NCBI RefSeq assembly: GCF_028993635.1
Contig: NZ_CP118631.1
Span: 2,666,001-2,730,000, forward strand
Length of the DNA: 64,000 nt
Reading direction: 5' to 3'
Source: Mucilaginibacter sp. SJ
GTDB lineage: Bacteria; Bacteroidota; Bacteroidia; Sphingobacteriales; Sphingobacteriaceae
Shown here: positions 60,253 through 64,000 of the stretch, one piece after another
Numbering within the stretch: the stretch's first letter is position 1
How the letters are laid out: each line of letters opens with the position of its first letter
Translations under genes and position numbers: made by a program
Notes under the pieces: generated by a model
The model's input: only the letters and a program-made list of their open reading frames with translations
What the model was told of the DNA's origin: nothing
The model's database searches: none

Positions 60253-61584
60253 ATGAAATTACAGGTAAAACTGGCCCTTTATAATACGTTAACCAAATTA
60301 GCCATTATACTTTTCACTGGCCTGCTTATCCTGCTTTCTATCGAGAAGATCTCGTATAATCATGTAGAGCTCAGGCTTGAGGAAAATGAAAGGCAAACAC
60401 TTAAAAACCTCAGTTCAAAAGAGATTAGTAGCAAGCTCGCTAATCAAAAGCCTTATACCGATTATAATATTTTAAAAGAGGAATTCATTATTATAACCCC
60501 TGTTAAATTTGAGCCCACCGAAACCAAAGCTGCAAAGTTCACAACCGAAACCCGTACCAGTGACCTGGTCACGCAAACTTATCGTATCCTAACTCACCAG
60601 TTTAATTTTAACAACCATACCTATCTGCTTGAAATTGGCGTGTCAGTTACCTCCATTGAAGAATTAAAATCCATCATTAAACGGTTTACCCTTTTAACAC
60701 TGGTGATAGCACTCGCCCTCACACTGGTAAGCGACCTGGTGTTTACCAAATTTTTGCTTGCCCCCTTTTATAAGATCATCGACCGCAAACTGATCAAAGT
60801 AAATGATCCCATGAACTTTGATTATGAAAAGATCCAGACCACCACCCAGGATTTTGAACTGCTTGATGACAGTATCAGTACACTCATGAAAAAGATCAGT
60901 AACCTGTTTGCTCTGGAAAAACAGTTCATTGCCAATGTATCGCATGAGTTACTTACGCCCATATCAATTATCAGCTCCCGGCTGGAGAATATTTTATTGC
61001 AGGAAGAACTTAGCGAAGCCGGCGAAAACAAGATGCACGCTTCGCTGAAGACATTAAACCGGCTTAAATCTATTATTAACAGCCTGCTGCTCATCTCAAA
61101 AGTTGAAAATAATCAGTATGACAAGGCCGACGTAGTGATGATAGCAGGCGTAATTATGGAGATCCAGGAAGAACTGGAAGACCGCCTGGAGGAAAAGCAC
61201 CTCACTTTTAACAACAACATCAAATATATTTACTCCATTATGGGTAACCGCCCGCTGATGCATACCCTGCTATTCAATCTCATCAACAATGCAATCAAAT
61301 ACAATAAACCCAAAGGCAGCATAACCATTGCCGATGAACTTAAGGATGATATTTATATACTTGAAATTACCGATACAGGCCCGGGCATGGACCAGCAACA
61401 AATAGAAAACGCTTTTAACCGTTTTGAAAAATTTGAAACTGAAGAAAAGGAAAGCTATGGCCTTGGTTTAGCCATTGTAAAAAGCATTACCGCCTTTCAT
61501 AGCATCAGGGTAAAAATAGACTCGATAAAAGACCAGGGCACCAGTATATTCCTCATATTTGACCGCGGACCGGACTTCACTTAA
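60253..61584 (+). CDS. Membrane sensor histidine kinase
   Basis: This 443-residue kinase has a transmembrane helix at about 11-31, a periplasmic sensor loop (about 32-145) and a second helix at about 146-166. A HAMP-like linker leads to HisKA with the phospho-acceptor H231 in 'NVSHELLTPI' and a HATPase domain ('LMHTLLFNLINNAIKYNKPKG', 'LEITDTGPGMDQQQIENAF', 'GLGLAIVKSITAFH'). The periplasmic loop has no known sensor fold, so the signal is unknown. It forms an operon with the response regulator, with a terminator after it at 61651. Regulation of the divergent GH130 gene is possible but only inferred. Confidence 0.94.
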   Translation: MKLQVKLALYNTLTKLAIILFTGLLILLSIEKISYNHVELRLEENERQTLKNLSSKEISSKLANQKPYTDYNILKEEFIIITPVKFEPTETKAAKFTTETRTSDLVTQTYRILTHQFNFNNHTYLLEIGVSVTSIEELKSIIKRFTLLTLVIALALTLVSDLVFTKFLLAPFYKIIDRKLIKVNDPMNFDYEKIQTTTQDFELLDDSISTLMKKISNLFALEKQFIANVSHELLTPISIISSRLENILLQEELSEAGENKMHASLKTLNRLKSIINSLLLISKVENNQYDKADVVMIAGVIMEIQEELEDRLEEKHLTFNNNIKYIYSIMGNRPLMHTLLFNLINNAIKYNKPKGSITIADELKDDIYILEITDTGPGMDQQQIENAFNRFEKFETEEKESYGLGLAIVKSITAFHSIRVKIDSIKDQGTSIFLIFDRGPDFT

Positions 61585-61650
61585 ACTTCATATTGTGCCC
61601 ATACATTTACACAGTTTATTTTATAAGTAAATCCCCCTATTTAACTATAG

Positions 61651-61684
61651 AGGCCGTTATCCTGATGGAAACGGCCTTTTTTTT
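61651..61684 (+). terminator. Intrinsic terminator after the histidine kinase
   Basis: AGGCCGTT and AACGGCCT arms around ATCCTGATGG, followed by a run of eight T. Confidence 0.92.
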
Positions 61685-61756
61685 CAGAGACGCATCACAT
61701 GTGTCTTACTAATGAATATCGGCGCCGCGTATTCGGAGACGCACATGATGCGTCTT
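61685..61756. repeat. Inverted pair of GACGCATCACATGTGTC-type repeats
   Basis: CAGAGACGCATCACATGTGT (61685-61704) and GGAGACGCACATGATGCGTC (61735-61754) are related to the pair at 11838-11923. Here the pair directly follows the terminator and precedes the DUF58 stop. The interior holds a GCGCCGCG palindrome. Confidence 0.75.
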
Positions 61757-61772
61757 AATAATGAAAATCGTG

Positions 61773-62693
61773 TTATATCATCTTATTGCGCTTAACCAGG
61801 TAGGTATTCAGGATATGATGATAGCCTTCATGAATATCAGCATCAACCAGGTCAATATGATACTGCGCACATTTTAGCTCCAACTGATGCCGGTATTCTT
61901 TTAACGATGCTTTATAAGCATCGCGGATGCGGGCCGGGTTTACCTTCAGCTCGTCGCCGCTTTCAATATCGACAAAGTGATGTGGGCGGTTATCAAAATT
62001 AAACTCAAGTTCTTTTTGCTTATCGGTAACATTAAAAATTACTACCTCATGCTTATTAAACTTTAAATGCTGAATTGCCGCAAATAAAGCTTGCTGCTTT
62101 TCCATATCCAGGTTATTCTCCAGCATATCGCTAAAAATGATCACCAACGAGCGCTGGTGAATTTCCTGGGCTATATGATGCAGTACATTGGTGATATTGG
62201 TTTGGGTATTTGCTTTAGGGCTGGCATACATTTTTTCCAGTTCGGCATATAAATAAAACAGGTGCGTAGTTGTTGATTTTGCCGCGCTGATCCAGTCTAT
62301 TTTATCCGAAAAAAGGCAAAGTCCAAAAGCGTCACGTTGTTTTTTAAACAGGTACATGAGCGATGCTATGGCATAAACAGAAAACTGAAGTTTATTAGTA
62401 CCCGTTTCAGGAAAGTTCATGGATGATGAAGTATCCAGCAGCAAAAAACAGCGAAGATTAGTTTCCTCTTCAAACTGCTTTACAAACAATTTATCGGTAC
62501 GGGCCAGCAGCTTCCAGTCGATATTTTTTACCGATTCGCCATTATTGTACAAACGGTGCTCGGCAAACTCCACAGAAAAGCCGTGAAAAGGACTTTGGTG
62601 CAGGCCGGTGATAAAGCCTTCAACCACCTGTCGGGCCAGCAACTCGAGATTGGCCAGTTGCCTTATTTGCTGATCATCGTTTAATTTGGGCAT
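61773..62693 (-). CDS. DUF58-domain protein
   Basis: This 306-residue DUF58 protein has the family block 'HRLYNNGESVKNIDWKLLARTDKLFVKQFEEETNLRCFLLLDTSSSM' (about 46-92), in which 'DTSSSM' resembles a MIDAS metal site as in von Willebrand A folds. It is usually linked to a MoxR ATPase, but no moxR gene is adjacent here. It probably takes part in protein maturation or complex assembly, by family context only. It ends 16 nt after a repeat pair and is preceded by the thioredoxin terminator. Confidence 0.88.
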   Translation of the reverse strand: MPKLNDDQQIRQLANLELLARQVVEGFITGLHQSPFHGFSVEFAEHRLYNNGESVKNIDWKLLARTDKLFVKQFEEETNLRCFLLLDTSSSMNFPETGTNKLQFSVYAIASLMYLFKKQRDAFGLCLFSDKIDWISAAKSTTTHLFYLYAELEKMYASPKANTQTNITNVLHHIAQEIHQRSLVIIFSDMLENNLDMEKQQALFAAIQHLKFNKHEVVIFNVTDKQKELEFNFDNRPHHFVDIESGDELKVNPARIRDAYKASLKEYRHQLELKCAQYHIDLVDADIHEGYHHILNTYLVKRNKMI

Positions 62694-62709
62694 AGGCTAA
62701 TATAGGCAT

Positions 62710-62740
62710 AAAAAAAGCGCTGCAAAATTGCAACGCCTTT
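62710..62740 (-). terminator. Intrinsic terminator after trxA
   Basis: On the minus strand GGCGTTGCA-ATTT-TGCAGCGC (one G-T pair) is followed by seven T. It separates trxA from the DUF58 gene. Confidence 0.88.
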
Positions 62741-62795
62741 TCAAAAAATATGTTGTGTTAATGCTACAATGTGTAGCATTAAATAAGCTTAAGGG

Positions 62796-63116
62796 TTATG
62801 CTAACTGTTTTACCAGTTTATCAGTTAATACTGATTTTGGCACAGCACCGATTTGTTTATCCACAATTTCGCCATTTTTGAAGAACAATAAGGCAGGGAT
62901 GTTACGGATACCGTATTTTACAGATATGCCTGGGTTGTTGTCAACGTCTACTTTACCAACAACAGCTTTGCCTTCATATTCTTTTGCAATATCTTCAACT
63001 ACCGGACCTACCATCCTACACGGACCACACCATTCTGCCCAAAAGTCAATTAATACCGGTTTGTCTGATTTCAGGACAAGCTCGTCAAAGTTTGCATCAG
63101 TTATTTCTAAAGCCAT
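62796..63116 (-). CDS. trxA: Thioredoxin
   Basis: This 106-residue cytoplasmic thioredoxin has the active site WCGPC (W29-C30-G-P-C33 in 'FWAEWCGPCRMVGP') and the cis-proline in 'RNIPALLFFKNGEIV'. Length is standard. It could reduce the Bcp peroxidase in the same window. It has a TAnnTTTG promoter and its own terminator. Confidence 0.96.
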   Translation of the reverse strand: MALEITDANFDELVLKSDKPVLIDFWAEWCGPCRMVGPVVEDIAKEYEGKAVVGKVDVDNNPGISVKYGIRNIPALLFFKNGEIVDKQIGAVPKSVLTDKLVKQLA

Positions 63117-63145
63117 GATTTCTATTTTTTTAAATTTTGTACTTA

Positions 63146-63177
63146 CAAATATATGCTATTCAAATTGCTTGCCACAA
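63146..63177 (-). promoter_or_regulatory. Promoter of trxA
   Basis: On the minus strand TTG (63177-63175) and TATATTTG (63153-63146) are spaced 21 nt apart, a full match to the Bacteroidota consensus. The ATG is 30 nt downstream. Confidence 0.65.
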
Positions 63178-63372
63178 GTGTACTACTGACAATGTGACAA
63201 TTATATTATTATAATCCATGCACTTAACTCGGGTATGACCATTTGTCGCATTTACACCCTCAAATACAGTTTTGCGACATGACGTATTAACACAAATTAC
63301 CTGTTTCCGAACGATATTTACAACTACACCGGCGGGTTACTTTTTAACATTGGCGGTATTAATTAACATTAA

Positions 63373-63506
63373 TTGTCTGAATCAGAATTTACAAAATTAA
63401 AAAATTAACAGAATGAACTGTTTAGTAAGGAAGCGACTTGTATAATTTGCTGAATCTGCTAAGTATTCTGAAAATTCACTAATTCTGTAAATTCTGATTC
63501 AGACAA
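63373..63506. repeat. 21-nt perfect inverted repeat around an AT-rich loop
   Basis: TTGTCTGAATCAGAATTTAC + A (63373-63393) has an exact inverted copy at 63486-63506. The 92-nt interior repeats AGAATT / AATTCTG words (AATTAACAGAATGAAC, TCTGAAAATTCAC). It lies in the 634-nt gap between trxA and the SDR gene. Similar GTCTGAATCAGAATT strings are common in Sphingobacteriaceae genomes, from memory. Confidence 0.8.
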
Positions 63507-63540
63507 TCACGGCAATCATTAAATCAACAGATAATGACAT

Positions 63541-63625
63541 GGGCGTTGCCTGCGGCCAGGCTATCCGCTCATACGCCTGCAGGCATTGCGCTCGTGGCCG
63601 GTATCCGCTACTATCCTTAACGCAA
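63541..63625. repeat. GGGCGTTGCCTGCGG-type GC-rich repeat
   Basis: A GC-rich segment with GGGCGTTGCCTGCGGCCAGG, TATCCGCTCATACGCCTGC and GGCCGGTATCCGCTACTATC words, flanked by AT-rich sequence. The words resemble a widespread Bacteroidota intergenic repeat (from memory). AAAAAAGCGAT ... ATCGCTC just after it (63626-63654) can form a hairpin. Confidence 0.5.
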
Positions 63626-63676
63626 AAAAGCGATAAATGTAAATTCATCGCTCTTCTATTTTATATTTTATAAAGT

Positions 63677-63750
63677 CTCCCCTTCAGGGAGAGATTATTC
63701 GCAATTAATTTGTTTTGGTGCCCATGAGGGCTACGCCGTTTAGAGGGGGC
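63677..63750. repeat. Palindromic repeat ending at the SDR stop
   Basis: GTCTCCCCTTCAGGGAGAG faces GAGGGCTACGCCGTTTAGAG + GGGGC across ATT-rich sequence. It ends immediately before the SDR stop codon (63751), like the copy beside the transketolase A stop. Confidence 0.65.
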
Positions 63751-64000
63751 TTATGCACCTTTCAAAGTGGCCATACCGCCATCTGCAATCAATTCAGCAC
63801 CGGTTATAAATGTTGAATCATCAGAAGCGAAGAAAGTAACTGTTTTGGCAATTTCTTCGGCCAAACCAAAACGGCCCATCGGGATCTGTTTTATCAGTTC
63901 GGAACCCATGCCTTCTAATTGTTCCTGGGTTAAACCTAATTTATCGGCAGTATGTAAAGGTGTTACAACAGGGCCAGGGCTTACAGAGTTAACCCTGATG
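63751..64000 (-). CDS. SDR-family oxidoreductase, C-terminal end (partial)
   Basis: This is the last 82 codons of a short-chain dehydrogenase that continues past the window. Reading the minus strand from 63999 gives 'IRVNSVSPGPVVTPLHTADK' then 'IPMGRFGLAEEIAKTVTFFA' and 'STFITGAELIADGGMATLKG' before the stop. The 'NSVSPGPVxTP' and 'GRxGxxEEIA...FLxSDxxxFxTGxxxxxDGG' patterns are classical SDR. Catalytic residues lie outside the window, so substrate cannot be judged. The 3' end touches a palindromic repeat. Confidence 0.9.
   Translation of the reverse strand, partial: IRVNSVSPGPVVTPLHTADKLGLTQEQLEGMGSELIKQIPMGRFGLAEEIAKTVTFFASDDSTFITGAELIADGGMATLKGA

Noticed and set aside
1..64000. tRNA, rRNA, riboswitch or prophage signals.
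   Set aside because: I looked for cloverleaf-like arms, long conserved rRNA blocks, riboswitch cores and phage gene groups and found none that stand.

Overview
The window looks like a chromosomal segment of a Bacteroidota bacterium, most likely a Sphingobacteriaceae member close to Mucilaginibacter or Pedobacter (inference). Three things point there: a type IX secretion sorting-domain protein and a PorT-like barrel; promoters of the TTG / TAnnTTTG type; and the gene order nadK - DUF6089 barrel - (exbD) - uppS - bamA - ompH copies - murI. I see no tRNA, rRNA, CRISPR array or prophage.

Layout. 1-1146: 3' end of a Kup potassium transporter and a small RibD/DHFR-like reductase. 1266-3183: a complete group IIC intron with its maturase (minus strand), sitting 10 nt behind the intrinsic terminator of amtB. 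3251-14571: amtB, then a minus-strand complex I block nuoH-I-J-K-L-M-[DUF4139 protein]-N, with nuoA-G absent. 14795-23664: an envelope block on the minus strand (murI, three OmpH/Skp chaperones, bamA, uppS, exbD, a DUF6089 barrel, nadK). 23927-32592: housekeeping and accessory genes (LuxR regulator, CBS protein, hydrolase, YqeY, SDR, porT, ubiE, a Gfo/Idh oxidoreductase with a DUF1080 hydrolase, a VOC protein). 32741-38647: engB, a tandem palindromic repeat array, a DUF559 endonuclease, a UbiA prenyltransferase, a Crp/Fnr regulator, a nucleotide-sugar-epimerase-like protein and an M3 peptidase. 38834-50881: two GT4 glycosyltransferases, a class III aminotransferase, an ECF sigma / repeat-bearing putative anti-sigma / Spy-like operon, split transketolase, Bcp peroxiredoxin, M23 peptidase and FAH-family hydrolase. 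51094-64000: a T9SS cargo protein, a second Kup, DUF5655 protein, APC permease, PAP2 phosphatase, GH130 enzyme, two-component system, DUF58 protein, thioredoxin and the end of an SDR.

Intergenic space is unusually rich in dispersed palindromic repeats of at least six sequence types, and several abut stop codons. The point I would follow first is 33355-34235. There, three tandem copies (period about 151 nt) of a roughly 124-nt palindrome precede a DUF559 nuclease gene whose own 3' end is a degenerate right half of the same repeat. The first copy also supplies the last ten codons of engB. That arrangement suggests a nuclease-associated palindromic element comparable in logic to RAYT/REP systems (hypothesis). 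Other notable items are a putative anti-sigma factor with seven near-identical 31-residue repeats, a DUF4139 protein with a SusC-like module spliced into its middle inside the nuo operon, and the well-bounded group IIC intron.

All calls come from reading the sequence and from family knowledge; no database search was run.
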